From NCBI GenBank assembly GCA_963170055.1, contig CAUJGJ010000332.1, positions 2,162,001 to 2,226,000 of the forward strand: DNA of 64,000 nucleotides, given 5' to 3'. The DNA is from Halisarca cf. caerulea (taxonomy: Eukaryota > Porifera > Demospongiae > Chondrillida > Halisarcidae). How positions within the stretch are numbered: the first letter of the stretch is position 1; the number at the start of each line of letters is the position of its first letter. Both the position numbers and the translations under genes were made by a program. Of the stretch, positions 49,081 through 62,540 are shown in pieces. The notes under the pieces were generated by a model that did no database searches, was not told the DNA's origin, and saw only the letters and a program-made list of their open reading frames with translations.

Positions 49081-51250
49081 AAGTCTTTTCAGAATGTTAA
49101 CGTTGCCAAATTTTAATTTATCTTAAGAATAAAATTGCAAAGATGGTAATATCTTTAAAAGTGAACTTAGTAATTTTTATTTTCTGCAAATTACACTTTT
49201 GCAAAGTGTTTAAAAGTCTTTTCAGAATGTTAACGTTGCCAAATTTAAATTTACCTTAAGAATAAAATTGCAAAGATGGTAATATCTTTAAAAGTGAACT
49301 TAGTAATTTTTATTTTCTGCAAATTACACTTTTGCAAAGTGTTTAAAAGTCTTTTCAGAATGTTAACGTTGCCAAATTTAAACTTACCTTAAGAATAAAA
49401 TTGCAAAGAAGGTAAAATCTTTAAAAGTGAACTTAGTAATTTTTATTTTCCGTAAATAACACTTTTGCAAAGTGTTTAAAAATCTTTTCAGAATGTTAAC
49501 GTTGCCAAATTTAAATTTACCTTAAGAATAATATTGTGAAGATGGTAATATCTTTAAAAGTGAACTTAGTAATTTTTATTTTCCGCAAGTTACACTTTTG
49601 CAAAGTGTTTAAAAGTCTTTTCAGAATGTTAACGTTGCCAAATTTAAATTTACCTTAAGAATAAAATTGCAAAGATGGTAATATCTTTAAAAGTGAACTT
49701 AGTAATTTTTATTTTCGGCAAATTACACTTTTGCAAAGTGTTTAAAAGTCTTTTCAGAATGTTAACGTTGCCAAATTTAAATTTACCTTCAGAATAAAAT
49801 TGCAAAGAAGGTAATATCTTTAAAAGTGAACTTAGTAATTTTTATTTTCTGCAAATTACACTTTTGCAAAGTGTTTAAAAGTCTTTTCAGAATGTTAACG
49901 TTGCCAAATTTAAATTTACCTTAAGAATAAAATTGCAAAGATGGTAATATCTTTAAAAGTGAACTTAGTAATTTTTATTTTCTGCAAATTACACTTTTGC
50001 AAAGTGTTTAAAAGTCTTTTCAGAATGTTAACGTTGCCAAATTTAAACTTACCTTAAGAATAAAATTGCAAAGAAGGTAAAATCTTTAAAAGTGAACTTA
50101 GTAATTTTTATTTTCCGTAAATAACACTTTTGCAAAGTGTTTAAAAATCTTTTCAGAATGTTAACGTTGCCAAATTTAAATTTACCTTAAGAATAATATT
50201 GTGAAGATTGTAATATCTTTAAAAGTGAACTTAGTAATTTTTATTTTCCGCAAGTTACACTTTTGCAAAGTGTTTAAAAGTCTTTTCAGAATGTTAACGT
50301 TGCCAAATTTAAATTTACCTTAAGAATAAAATTGCAAAGATGGTAATATCTTTAAAAGTGAACTTAGTAATGTTTATTTTCGGCAAATTACACTTTTGCA
50401 AAGTGTTTAAAAGTCTTTTCAGAATGTTAACGTTGCCAAATTTAAATTTACCTTCAGAATAAAATTGCAAAGAAGGTAATATCTTTAAAAGTGAACTTAG
50501 TAATTTTTATTTTCTGCAAATTACACTTTTGCAAAGTGTTTAAAAGTCTTTTCAGAATGTTAACGTTGCCAAATTTAAATTTACCTTAAGAATAAAATTG
50601 CAAAGATGGTAATATCTTTAAAAGTGAACTTAGTAATTTTTATTTTCGGCAAATTACACTTTTGCAAAGTGTTTAAAAGTCTTTTCAGAATGTTAACGTT
50701 GCCAAATTTAAATTTACCTTAAGAATTAAATTGCAAAGATGGTAATATCTTTAAAAGTGAACTTAGTAATTTTTATTTTCTGCAAATTACACTTTTGCAA
50801 AGTGTTTAAAAGTCTTTTCAGAATGTTAACGTTGCCAAATTTAAATTTACCTTCAGAATAAAATTGCAAAGAAGGTAATATCTTTAAAAGTGAACTTAGT
50901 AATTTTTATTTTCTGCAAATTACACTTTTGCAAAGTGTTTAAAAGTCTTTTCAGAATGTTAACGTTGCCAAATTTAAATTTACCTTAAGAATTAAATTGC
51001 AAAGATGGTAATATCTTTAAAAGTGAACTTAGTAATTTATATTTTCTGCAAATTACACTTTTGCAAAGTGTTTAAAAGTCTTTTCAGAATGTTAACGTTG
51101 CCAAATTTAAATTTACCTTAAGAATAAAATTGCAAAGATGGTAATATCTTTAAAAGTGAACTTAGTAATTTTTATTTTCCGCAAATTACACTTTTGCAAA
51201 GTGTTTAAAAGTCTTTTCAGAATGTTAACGTTGCCAAATTTAAATTTACC
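49080..51250 (+). repeat. Displaced copy of the 39.1-42.4 kb region
   Basis: TTTAATTTATC (about 49,110), two ATTGTGAAG monomers (about 49,533 and 50,198; TTTAAAAATC markers at 49,475 and 50,140, 665 bp or five monomers apart), AATGTTTATTTTCGGC (50,369) and AATTTATATTTTC (51,034) occur in the same order as at 39-42.4 kb. From about 50,300 the offset is 8,768 bp (66 monomers): 41,601 pairs with 50,369 and 42,266 with 51,034. The heptamer present three times at 39-42 kb is represented by one full unit and one five-monomer-spaced unit, so the two regions differ in small-HOR copy number. Confidence 0.8.
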
Positions 51251-53560
51251 TTCAGAATTAAATTGCAAAGATGGTAATATCTTTAAAAGTGAACTTAGTA
51301 ATTTTTATTTTCTGCAAATTTCACTTTTGCAAAGTGTTTAAAAGTCTTTTCAGAATGTTAACGTTGCCAAATTTATATTTACCTTCAGAATAAAATTGCA
51401 AAGAAGGTAATATCTTTAAAAGTGAACTTAGTAATTTTTATTTTCTGCAAATTACACTTTTGCAAAGTGTTTAAAAGTCTTTTCAGAATGTTAACGTTGC
51501 CAAATTTAAATTTACCTTAAGAATTAAATTGCAAAGATGGTAATATCTTTAAAAGTGAACTTAGTAATTTTTATTTTCCGTAAATTACACTTTTGCAAAG
51601 TGTTTAAAAGTCTTTTCAGAATGTTAACGTTGCCAAATTTAAATTTACCTTAAGAATTAAATTGCAAAGATGGTAATATCTTTAAAAGTGAACTTAGTAA
51701 TTTTTATTTTCTGCAAATTTCACTTTTGCAAAGTGTTTAAAAGTCTTTTCAGAATGTTAACGTTGCCAAATTTATATTTACCTTCAGAATAAAATTGCAA
51801 AGAAGGTAATATCTTTAAAAGTGAACTTAGTAATTTTTATTTTCTGCAAATTACACTTTTGCAAAGTGTTTAAAAGTCTTTTCAGAATGTTAACGTTGCC
51901 AAATTTAAATTTACCTTAAGAATTAAATTGCAAAGATGGTAATATCTTTAAAAGTGAACTTAGTAATTTTTATTTTCCGTAAATTACACTTTTGCAAAGT
52001 GTTTAAAAGTCTTTTCAGAATGTTAACGTTGCCAAATTTAAATTTACCTTCAGAATAAAATTGCAAAGAAGGTAATATCTTTAAAAGTGAACTTAGTAAT
52101 TTTTATTTTCTGCAAATTACACTTTTGCAAAGTGTTTAAAAGTCTTTTCAGAATGTTAACGTTGCCAAATTTAAATTTACCTTAAGAATAAAATTGCAAA
52201 GATGGTAATATCTTTAAAAGTGAACTTAGTAATTTTTATTTTCTGCAAATTACACTTTTGCAAAGTGTTTAAAAGTCTTTTCAGAATGTTAACGTTGCCA
52301 AATTTAAATTTACCTTCAGAATAAAATTGCAAAGAAGGTAATATCTTTAAAAGTGAACTTAGTAATTTTTATTTTCTGCAAATTACACTTTTGCAAAGTG
52401 TTTAAAAGTCTTTTCAGAATGTTAACGTTGCCAAATTTAAATTTACCTTAAGAATAAAATTGCAAAGATGGTAATATCTTTAAAAGTGAACTTAGTAATT
52501 TTTATTTTCGGCAAATTACACTTTTGCAAAGTGTTTAAAATTCTTTTCAGAATGTTAACGTTGCCAAATTTAAATTAACTTAAGAATAATATTGCAAAGA
52601 TGGTAATATCTTTAAAAGTGAACTTAGTAATTTTTATTTTCTGCAAATTACACTTTTGCAAAGTGTTTAAAAGTCTTTTCAGAATGTTAACGTTGCCAAA
52701 TTTAAATTTACCTTAAGAATAAAATTGCAAAGATGGTAATATCTTTAAAAGTGAACTTAGTAATTTTTATTTTCAGCAAATTACACTTTTGCAAAGTGTT
52801 TAAAAGTCTTTTCAGAATGTTAACGTTGCCAAATTTAAATTTACCTTTAAAATTAAATTGCAAAGATGGTAATATCTTTAAAAGTGAACTTAGTAATTTT
52901 TATTTTCCGTAAATTACACTTTTGCAAAGTGTTTAAAAGTCTTTTCAGAATGTTAACGTTGCCAAATTTAAATTTACCTTAAGAATAAAATTGCAAAGAA
53001 GGTAATATCTTTAAAAGTGAACTTAGTAATTTTTATTTTCCGTAAATTACACTTTTGCAAAGTGTTTAAAAGTCTTTTCAGAATGTTAACGTTGCCAAAT
53101 TTAAATTTACCTTTAAAATTAAATTGCAAAGATGGTAATATCTTTAAAAGTGAACTTAGTAATTTTTATTTTCCGTAAATTACACTTTTGCAAAGTGTTT
53201 AAAAGTCTTTTCAGAATGTTAACGTTGCCAAATTTAAATTTACCTTAAGAATAAAATTGCAAAGAAGGTAATATCTTTAAAAGTGAACTTAGTAATTTTT
53301 ATTTTCCGTAAATTACACTTTTGCAAAGTGTTTAAAAGTCTTTTCAGAATGTTAACGTTGCCAAATTTAAATTTACCTTAAGAATAAAATTGCAAAGAAG
53401 GTAAAATCTTTAAAAGTGAACTTAGTAATTTTTATTTTCCGTAAATTACACTTTTGCAAAGTGTTTAAAAGTCTTTTCAGAATGTTAACGTTGCCAAATT
53501 TAAATTTACCTTTAAAATAAAATTGCTAAGATGGTAATATCTTTAAAAGTGAACTTAGTA
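51250..53560 (+). repeat. Displaced copy of the 43.1-46 kb region
   Basis: CTGCAAATTTCAC (51,312), AAATTAACTT (52,572) and CAGCAAATT (52,774) match 43,341, 44,601 and 44,803 at 7,971 bp (60 monomers less nine bases). A second CTGCAAATTTCAC monomer (about 51,714) with its TTTATATTTACC neighbour shows an internal duplication of about 402 bp (three monomers) not seen at 43 kb. The CCGCAGGTT and G-deleted pair of 43.9-44.0 kb is missing here. The CTTTAAAATTAAATTGC then CCGT pair is also repeated near 52,850 and 53,110. Confidence 0.78.
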
Positions 53561-56000
53561 ATTTCTATTTTCCGCAGGTTACACTTTTGCAAAGTGTTTA
53601 AATGTCTTTTCAGAATGTTAACGTTGCCAAATTTAAACTTACCTTAAGAATAAAATTGCAAAGATGGTAATATCTTTAAAAGTGAACTTAGTAATTTTTA
53701 TTTTCTGCAAATTACACTTTTCAAAGTGTTTAAAAGTCTTTTCAGAATGTTAACGTTGCCAAATTTAAATTTACCTTAAGAATAAAATTGCAAAGATGGT
53801 AATATCTTTAAAAGTGAACTTAGTAATTTTTATTTTCTGCAAATTACACTTTTCAAAGTGTTTAAAAGTCTTTTCAGAATGTTAACGTTGCCAAATTTAA
53901 ATTTACCTTAAGAATAAAATTGCAAAGATGGTAATATCTTTAAAAGTGAACTTAGTAATTTTTATTTTCTGCAAATTACACTTTTGCAAAGTGTTTAAAA
54001 GTCTTTTCAGAATGTTAACGTTGCCAAATTTAAATTTACCTTAAGAATAAAATTGCAAAGATGGTAATATCTTTAAAAGTGAACTTAGTAATTTTTATTT
54101 TCTGCAAATTACACTTTTGCAAAGTGTTTAAAAGTCTTTTCAGAATGTTAACGTTGCCAAATTTAAATTTACCTTAAGAATAAAATTGCAAAGAAGGTAA
54201 TATCTTTAAAAGTGAACTTAGTAATTTTTATTTTCCGTAAATTACACTTTTGCAAAGTGTTTAAAAGTCTTTTCAGAATGTTAACGTTGCCAAATTTAAG
54301 TTTACCTTAAGAATAAAATTGCAAAGAAGGTAAAATCTTTAAAAGTGAACTTAGTAATTTTTATTTTCCGTAAATTACACATTTGCAAAGTGTTTAAAAG
54401 TCTTTTCAGAATGTTAACGTTGCCAAATTTAAATTTACCTTTAAAATAAAATTGCTAAGATGGTAATATCTTTAAAAGTGAACTTAGTAATTTTTATTTT
54501 CCGCAAGTTACACTTTTGCAAAGTGTTTAAAAGTCTTTTCAGAATGTTAACGTTGCAAATTTAAATTTACCTTTAAAATAAAATTGCAAAGATGGTAATA
54601 TCTTTAAAAGTGAACTTAGCAATTTTTATTTTCTGCAAATTACACTTTTGCAAAGTGTTTAAAAGTCTTTTCAGAATGTTAACGTTGCCAAATTTAAATT
54701 TACCTTAAGAATAAAATTGCAAAGATGGTAATATCTTTAAAAGTGAACTTAGTAATTTTTATTTTCTGCAAATTACACTTTTCAAAGTGTTTAAAAGTGT
54801 TTTCAGAATGTTAACGTTGCCAAATTTAAATTTACCTTAAGAATAAAATTGCAAAGATGGTAATATCTTTAAAAGTGAACTTAGTAATTTTTATTTTCTG
54901 CAAATTACACTTTTCAAAGTGTTTAAAAGTCTTTTCAGAATGTTAACGTTGCCAAATTTAAATTTACCTTAAGAATAAAATTGCAAAGATGGTAATATCT
55001 TTAAAAGTGAACTTAGTAATTTTTATTTTCTGCAAATTACACTTTTGCAAAGTGTTTAAAATTCTTTTCAGAATGTTAACGTTGCCAAATTTAAATTAAC
55101 TTAAGAATAATATTGCAAAGATGGTAATATCTTTAAAAGTGAACTTAGTAATTTTTATTTTCTGCAAATTACACTTTTGCAAAGTGTTTAAAAGTCTTTT
55201 CAGAATGTTAACGTTGCCAAATTTAAATTTACCTTAAGAATAAAATTGCAAAGATGGTAATATCTTTAAAAGTGAACTTAGTAATTTTTATTTTCAGCAA
55301 ATTACACTTTTGCAAAGTGTTTAAAAGTCTTTTCAGAATGTTAACGTTGCCAAATTTAAATTTACCTTTAAAATTAAATTGCAAAGATGGTAATATCTTT
55401 AAAAGTGAACTTAGTAATTTCTATTTTCCGCAGGTTACACTTTTGCAAAGTGTTTAAATGTCTTTTCAGAATGTTAACGTTGCCAAATTTAAACTTACCT
55501 TAAGAATAAAATTGCAAAGATGGTAATATCTTTAAAAGTGAACTTAGTAATTTTTATTTTCCGCAAATTACACTTTTCAAAGTGTTTAAAAGTCTTTTCA
55601 GAATGTTAACGTTGCCAAATTTAAATTTACCTTAAGAATAAAATTGCAAAGATGGTAATATCTTTAAAAGTGAACTTAGTAATTTTTATTTTCTGCAAAT
55701 TACACTTTTCAAAGTGTTTAAAAGTCTTTTCAGAATGTTAACGTTGCCAAATTTAAATTTACCTTAAGAATAAAATTGCAAAGATGGTAATATCTTTAAA
55801 AGTGAACTTAGTAATTTTTATTTTCTGCAAATTACACTTTTGCAAAGTGTTTAAAAGTCTTTTCAGAATGTTAACGTTGCCAAATTTAAATTTACCTTAA
55901 GAATAAAATTGCAAAGATGGTAATATCTTTAAAAGTGAACTTAGTAATTTTTATTTTCTGCAAATTACACTTTTGCAAAGTGTTTAAAAGTCTTTTCAGA
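53560..56000 (+). repeat. Segment with the AATTTCTATTTTCCGCAGG variant and G-deleted pairs
   Basis: The rare AATTTCTATTTTCCGCAGG monomer, with TTTAAATGTC downstream, occurs at 53,573 and 55,429 (positions of the CGCAGG), 1,856 bp or 14 monomers apart. Between them lies a copy of 47.5-48.2 kb (CACATTTGC at 54,378, GTTGCAAATTT near 54,553, AGTGTTTTC at 54,796). A direct jump follows to TTTAAAATTC/AAATTAACTT (55,093) and CAGC (55,295), material otherwise belonging to 44.6-44.8 kb. This junction joins variants not adjacent elsewhere and so marks a recombination point near 55,020-55,060. Confidence 0.78.
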
Positions 56001-59000
56001 ATGTTAACGTTGCCAAATTTAAGTTTACCTTAAGAATAAAATTGCAAAGAAGGTAAAATCTTTAAAAGTGAACTTAGTAATTTTTATTTTCCGTAAATTA
56101 CACATTTGCAAAGTGTTTAAAAGTCTTTTCAGAATGTTAACGTTGCCAAATTTAAATTTACCTTTAAAATAAAATTGCTAAGATGGTAATATCTTTAAAA
56201 GTGAACTTAGTAATTTTTATTTTCCGCAAGTTACACTTTTGCAAAGTGTTTAAAAGTCTTTTCAGAATGTTAACGTTGCAAATTTAAATTTACCTTTAAA
56301 ATAAAATTGCAAAGATGGTAATATCTTTAAAAGTGAACTTAGCAATTTTTATTTTCTGCAAATTACACTTTTGCAAAGTGTTTAAAAGTCTTTTCAGAAT
56401 GTTAACGTTGCCAAATTTAAATTTACCTTAAGAATAAAATTGCAAAGATGGTAATATCTTTAAAAGTGAACTTAGTAATTTTTATTTTCTGCAAATTACA
56501 CTTTTCAAAGTGTTTAAAAGTGTTTTCAGAATGTTAACGTTGCCAAATTTAAATTTACCTTAAGAATAAAATTGCAAAGATGGTAATATCTTTAAAAGTG
56601 AACTTAGTAATTTTTATTTTCTGCAAATTACACTTTTCAAAGTGTTTAAAAGTCTTTTCAGAATGTTAACGTTGCCAAATTTAAATTTACCTTAAGAATA
56701 AAATTGCAAAGATGGTAATATCTTTAAAAGTGAACTTAGTAATTTTTATTTTCTGCAAATTACACTTTTGCAAAGTGTTTAAAAGTCTTTTCAGAATGTT
56801 AACGTTGCCAAATTTAAATTTACCTTCAGAATAAAATTGCAAAGAAGGTAATATCTTTAAAAGTGAACTTAGTAATTTTTATTTTCTGCAAATTACACTT
56901 TTGCAAAGTGTTTAAAAGTCTTTTCAGAATGTTAACGTTGCCAAATTTAAATTTACCTTAAGAATAAAATTGCAAAGATGGTAATATCTTTAAAAGTGAA
57001 CTTAGTAATTTTTATTTTCGGCAAATTACACTTTTGCAAAGTGTTTAAAATTCTTTTCAGAATGTTAACGTTGCCAAATTTAAATTAACTTAAGAATAAT
57101 ATTGCAAAGATGGTAATATCTTTAAAAGTGAACTTAGTAATTTTTATTTTCTGCAAATTACACTTTTGCAAAGTGTTTAAAAGTCTTTTCAGAATGTTAA
57201 CGTTGCCAAATTTAAATTTACCTTAAGAATAAAATTGCAAAGATGGTAATATCTTTAAAAGTGAACTTAGTAATTTTTATTTTCAGCAAATTACACTTTT
57301 GCAAAGTGTTTAAAAGTCTTTTCAGAATGTTAACGTTGCCAAATTTAAATTTACCTTAAGAATAAAATTGCAAAGAAGGTAATATCTTTAAAAGTGAACT
57401 TAGTAATTTTTATTTTCCGTAAATTACACTTTTGCAAAGTGTTTAAAAGTCTTTTCAGAATGTTAACGTTGCCAAATTTAAATTTACCTTAAGAATAAAA
57501 TTGCAAAGAAGGTAAAATCTTTAAAAGTGAACTTAGTAATTTTTATTTTCCGTAAATTACACTTTTGCAAAGTGTTTAAAAGTCTTTTCAGAATGTTAAC
57601 GTTGCCAAATTTAAATTTACCTTTAAAATAAAATTGCTAAGATGGTAATATCTTTAAAAGTGAACTTAGTAATTTTTATTTTCCGCAGGTTACACTTTTG
57701 CAAAGTGTTTAAAAGTCTTTTCAGAATGTTAACGTTGCCAAATTTAAACTTACCTTAAGAATAAAATTGCAAAGATGGTAATATCTTTAAAAGTGAACTT
57801 AGTAATTTTTATTTTCTGCAAATTACACTTTTCAAAGTGTTTAAAAGTCTTTTCAGAATGTTAACGTTGCCAAATTTAAATTTACCTTAAGAATAAAATT
57901 GCAAAGATGGTAATATCTTTAAAAGTGAACTTAGTAATTTTTATTTTCTGCAAATTACACTTTTCAAAGTGTTTAAAAGTCTTTTCAGAATGTTAACGTT
58001 GCCAAATTTAAATTTACCTTAAGAATAAAATTGCAAAGATGGTAATATCTTTAAAAGTGAACTTAGTAATTTTTATTTTCTGCAAATTACACTTTTGCAA
58101 AGTGTTTAAAAGTCTTTTCAGAATGTTAACGTTGCCAAATTTAAATTTACCTTAAGAATAAAATTGCAAAGATGGTAATATCTTTAAAAGTGAACTTAGT
58201 AATTTTTATTTTCTGCAAATTACACTTTTGCAAAGTGTTTAAAAGTCTTTTCAGAATGTTAACGTTGCCAAATTTAAATTTACCTTAAGAATAAAATTGC
58301 AAAGAAGGTAATATCTTTAAAAGTGAACTTAGTAATTTTTATTTTCCGTAAATTACACTTTTGCAAAGTGTTTAAAAGTCTTTTCAGAATGTTAACGTTG
58401 CCAAATTTAAGTTTACCTTAAGAATAAAATTGCAAAGAAGGTAAAATCTTTAAAAGTGAACTTAGTAATTTTTATTTTCCGTAAATTACACATTTGCAAA
58501 GTGTTTAAAAGTCTTTTCAGAATGTTAACGTTGCCAAATTTAAATTTACCTTTAAAATAAAATTGCTAAGATGGTAATATCTTTAAAAGTGAACTTAGTA
58601 ATTTTTATTTTCCGCAAGTTACACTTTTGCAAAGTGTTTAAAAGTCTTTTCAGAATGTTAACGTTGCAAATTTAAATTTACCTTTAAAATAAAATTGCAA
58701 AGATGGTAATATCTTTAAAAGTGAACTTAGCAATTTTTATTTTCTGCAAATTACACTTTTGCAAAGTGTTTAAAAGTCTTTTCAGAATGTTAACGTTGCC
58801 AAATTTAAATTTACCTTAAGAATAAAATTGCAAAGATGGTAATATCTTTAAAAGTGAACTTAGTAATTTTTATTTTCTGCAAATTACACTTTTCAAAGTG
58901 TTTAAAAGTGTTTTCAGAATGTTAACGTTGCCAAATTTAAATTTACCTTAAGAATAAAATTGCAAAGATGGTAATATCTTTAAAAGTGAACTTAGTAATT

Positions 59001-60670
59001 TTTATTTTCTGCAAATTACACTTTTCAAAGTGTTTAAAAGTCTTTTCAGAATGTTAACGTTGCCAAATTTAAATTTACCTTAAGAATAAAATTGCAAAGA
59101 TGGTAATATCTTTAAAAGTGAACTTAGTAATTTTTATTTTCTGCAAATTACACTTTTGCAAAGTGTTTAAAAGTCTTTTCAGAATGTTAACGTTGCCAAA
59201 TTTAAATTTACCTTCAGAATAAAATTGCAAAGAAGGTAATATCTTTAAAAGTGAACTTAGTAATTTTTATTTTCTGCAAATTACACTTTTGCAAAGTGTT
59301 TAAAAGTCTTTTCAGAATGTTAACGTTGCCAAATTTAAATTTACCTTAAGAATAAAATTGCAAAGATGGTAATATCTTTAAAAGTGAACTTAGTAATTTT
59401 TATTTTCGGCAAATTACACTTTTGCAAAGTGTTTAAAATTCTTTTCAGAATGTTAACGTTGCCAAATTTAAATTAACTTAAGAATAATATTGCAAAGATG
59501 GTAATATCTTTAAAAGTGAACTTAGTAATTTTTATTTTCTGCAAATTACACTTTTGCAAAGTGTTTAAAAGTCTTTTCAGAATGTTAACGTTGCCAAATT
59601 TAAATTTACCTTAAGAATAAAATTGCAAAGATGGTAATATCTTTAAAAGTGAACTTAGTAATTTTTATTTTCAGCAAATTACACTTTTGCAAAGTGTTTA
59701 AAAGTCTTTTCAGAATGTTAACGTTGCCAAATTTAAATTTACCTTAAGAATAAAATTGCAAAGAAGGTAATATCTTTAAAAGTGAACTTAGTAATTTTTA
59801 TTTTCCGTAAATTACACTTTTGCAAAGTGTTTAAAAGTCTTTTCAGAATGTTAACGTTGCCAAATTTAAATTTACCTTAAGAATAAAATTGCAAAGAAGG
59901 TAAAATCTTTAAAAGTGAACTTAGTAATTTTTATTTTCCGTAAATTACACTTTTGCAAAGTGTTTAAAAGTCTTTTCAGAATGTTAACGTTGCCAAATTT
60001 AAATTTACCTTTAAAATAAAATTGCTAAGATGGTAATATCTTTAAAAGTGAACTTAGTAATTTTTATTTTCCGCAGGTTACACTTTTGCAAAGTGTTTAA
60101 AAGTCTTTTCAGAATGTTAACGTTGCCAAATTTAAACTTACCTTAAGAATAAAATTGCAAAGATGGTAATATCTTTAAAAGTGAACTTAGTAATTTTTAT
60201 TTTCTGCAAATTACACTTTTCAAAGTGTTTAAAAGTCTTTTCAGAATGTTAACGTTGCCAAATTTAAATTTACCTTAAGAATAAAATTGCAAAGATGGTA
60301 ATATCTTTAAAAGTGAACTTAGTAATTTTTATTTTCTGCAAATTACACTTTTCAAAGTGTTTAAAAGTCTTTTCAGAATGTTAACGTTGCCAAATTTAAA
60401 TTTACCTTAAGAATAAAATTGCAAAGATGGTAATATCTTTAAAAGTGAACTTAGTAATTTTTATTTTCTGCAAATTACACTTTTGCAAAGTGTTTAAAAG
60501 TCTTTTCAGAATGTTAACGTTGCCAAATTTAAATTTACCTTAAGAATAAAATTGCAAAGATGGTAATATCTTTAAAAGTGAACTTAGTAATTTTTATTTT
60601 CTGCAAATTACACTTTTGCAAAGTGTTTAAAAGTCTTTTCAGAATGTTAACGTTGCCAAATTTAAATTTA
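56000..60670 (+). repeat. 18-monomer HOR, 2,388-bp unit, two copies
   Basis: CACATTTGC at 56,101 and 58,489, AGTGTTTTC at 56,519 and 58,907, AAATTAACTT at 57,082 and 59,470, CAGCAAATT at 57,284 and 59,672, and CCGCAGGTT at 57,684 and 60,072 are all 2,388 bp apart. That is 18 monomers less six bases, and several 1-bp-short monomers within the unit account for the shortfall. The unit fuses 47.5-48.1 kb-type material with 44.2-48.9 kb-type material, making it a composite of smaller HORs. The first copy starts near 56,000 with TTTAAGTTTACC and the second near 58,380. Near 60,660 the next unit begins one monomer short, giving a 17-monomer offset (58,489 to 60,744, 2,255 bp). Confidence 0.88.
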
Positions 60671-62540
60671 CCTTAAGAATAAAATTGCAAAGAAGGTAAA
60701 ATCTTTAAAAGTGAACTTAGTAATTTTTATTTTCCGTAAATTACACATTTGCAAAGTGTTTAAAAGTCTTTTCAGAATGTTAACGTTGCCAAATTTAAAT
60801 TTACCTTTAAAATAAAATTGCTAAGATGGTAATATCTTTAAAAGTGAACTTAGTAATTTTTATTTTCCGCAAGTTACACTTTTGCAAAGTGTTTAAAAGT
60901 CTTTTCAGAATGTTAACGTTGCAAATTTAAATTTACCTTTAAAATAAAATTGCAAAGATGGTAATATCTTTAAAAGTGAACTTAGCAATTTTTATTTTCT
61001 GCAAATTACACTTTTGCAAAGTGTTTAAAAGTCTTTTCAGAATGTTAACGTTGCCAAATTTAAATTTACCTTAAGAATAAAATTGCAAAGATGGTAATAT
61101 CTTTAAAAGTGAACTTAGTAATTTTTATTTTCTGCAAATTACACTTTTCAAAGTGTTTAAAAGTCTTTTCAGAATGTTAACGTTGCCAAATTTAAATTTA
61201 CCTTAAGAATAAAATTGCAAAGATGGTAATATCTTTAAAAGTGAACTTAGTAATTTTTATTTTCTGCAAATTACACTTTTCAAAGTGTTTAAAAGTCTTT
61301 TCAGAATGTTAACGTTGCCAAATTTAAATTTACCTTAAGAATAAAATTGCAAAGATGGTAATATCTTTAAAAGTGAACTTAGTAATTTTTATTTTCTGCA
61401 AATTACACTTTTGCAAAGTGTTTAAAAGTCTTTTCAGAATGTTAACGTTGCCAAATTTAAATTTACCTTAAGAATAAAATTGCAAAGAAGGTAATATCTT
61501 TAAAAGTGAACTTAGTAATTTTTATTTTCCGTAAATTACACTTTTGCAAAGTGTTTAAAAGTCTTTTCAGAATGTTAACGTTGCCAAATTTAAGTTTACC
61601 TTAAGAATAAAATTGCAAAGAAGGTAAAATCTTTAAAAGTGAACTTAGTAATTTTTATTTTCCGTAAATTACACATTTGCAAAGTGTTTAAAAGTCTTTT
61701 CAGAATGTTAACGTTGCCAAATTTAAATTTACCTTTAAAATAAAATTGCTAAGATGGTAATATCTTTAAAAGTGAACTTAGTAATTTTTATTTTCCGCAA
61801 GTTACACTTTTGCAAAGTGTTTAAAAGTCTTTTCAGAATGTTAACGTTGCAAATTTAAATTTACCTTTAAAATAAAATTGCAAAGATGGTAATATCTTTA
61901 AAAGTGAACTTAGCAATTTTTATTTTCTGCAAATTACACTTTTGCAAAGTGTTTAAAAGTCTTTTCAGAATGTTAACGTTGCCAAATTTAAATTTACCTT
62001 AAGAATAAAATTGCAAAGATGGTAATATCTTTAAAAGTGAACTTAGTAATTTTTATTTTCTGCAAATTACACTTTTCAAAGTGTTTAAAAGTCTTTTCAG
62101 AATGTTAACGTTGCCAAATTTAAATTTACCTTAAGAATAAAATTGCAAAGATGGTAATATCTTTAAAAGTGAACTTAGTAATTTTTATTTTCTGCAAATT
62201 ACACTTTTCAAAGTGTTTAAAAGTCTTTTCAGAATGTTAACGTTGCCAAATTTAAATTTACCTTAAGAATAAAATTGCAAAGATGGTAATATCTTTAAAA
62301 GTGAACTTAGTAATTTTTATTTTCTGCAAATTACACTTTTGCAAAGTGTTTAAAAGTCTTTTCAGAATGTTAACGTTGCCAAATTTAAATTTACCTTAAG
62401 AATAAAATTGCAAAGATGGTAATATCTTTAAAAGTGAACTTAGTAATTTTTATTTTCTGCAAATTACACTTTTCAAAGTGTTTAAAAGTCTTTTCAGAAT
62501 GTTAACGTTGCCAAATTTAAATTTACCTTAAGAATAAAAT
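60670..62540 (+). repeat. Heptamer HOR, 928-bp unit, two copies
   Basis: CACATTTGC at 60,744 and 61,672 is 928 bp apart, seven monomers less three bases. Each unit continues with GCTAAG/CCGCAAGTT, GTTGCAAATTT (one C short), AACTTAGCAATTT and two G-deleted CTGC monomers in a row. Unlike the 18-mer copies to the left, the AGTGTTTTC variant is absent here. This is a truncated 18-mer, of which only its left third was amplified. A further G-deleted monomer near 62,470 ends the regular pattern. Confidence 0.82.

Noticed and set aside
51138..51341. 67-codon plus-strand open frame, and its near twin at 55,254-55,457
   Set aside because: Both are read-through of one and a half monomers. Their similarity is due to the satellite repeat, not a conserved protein.
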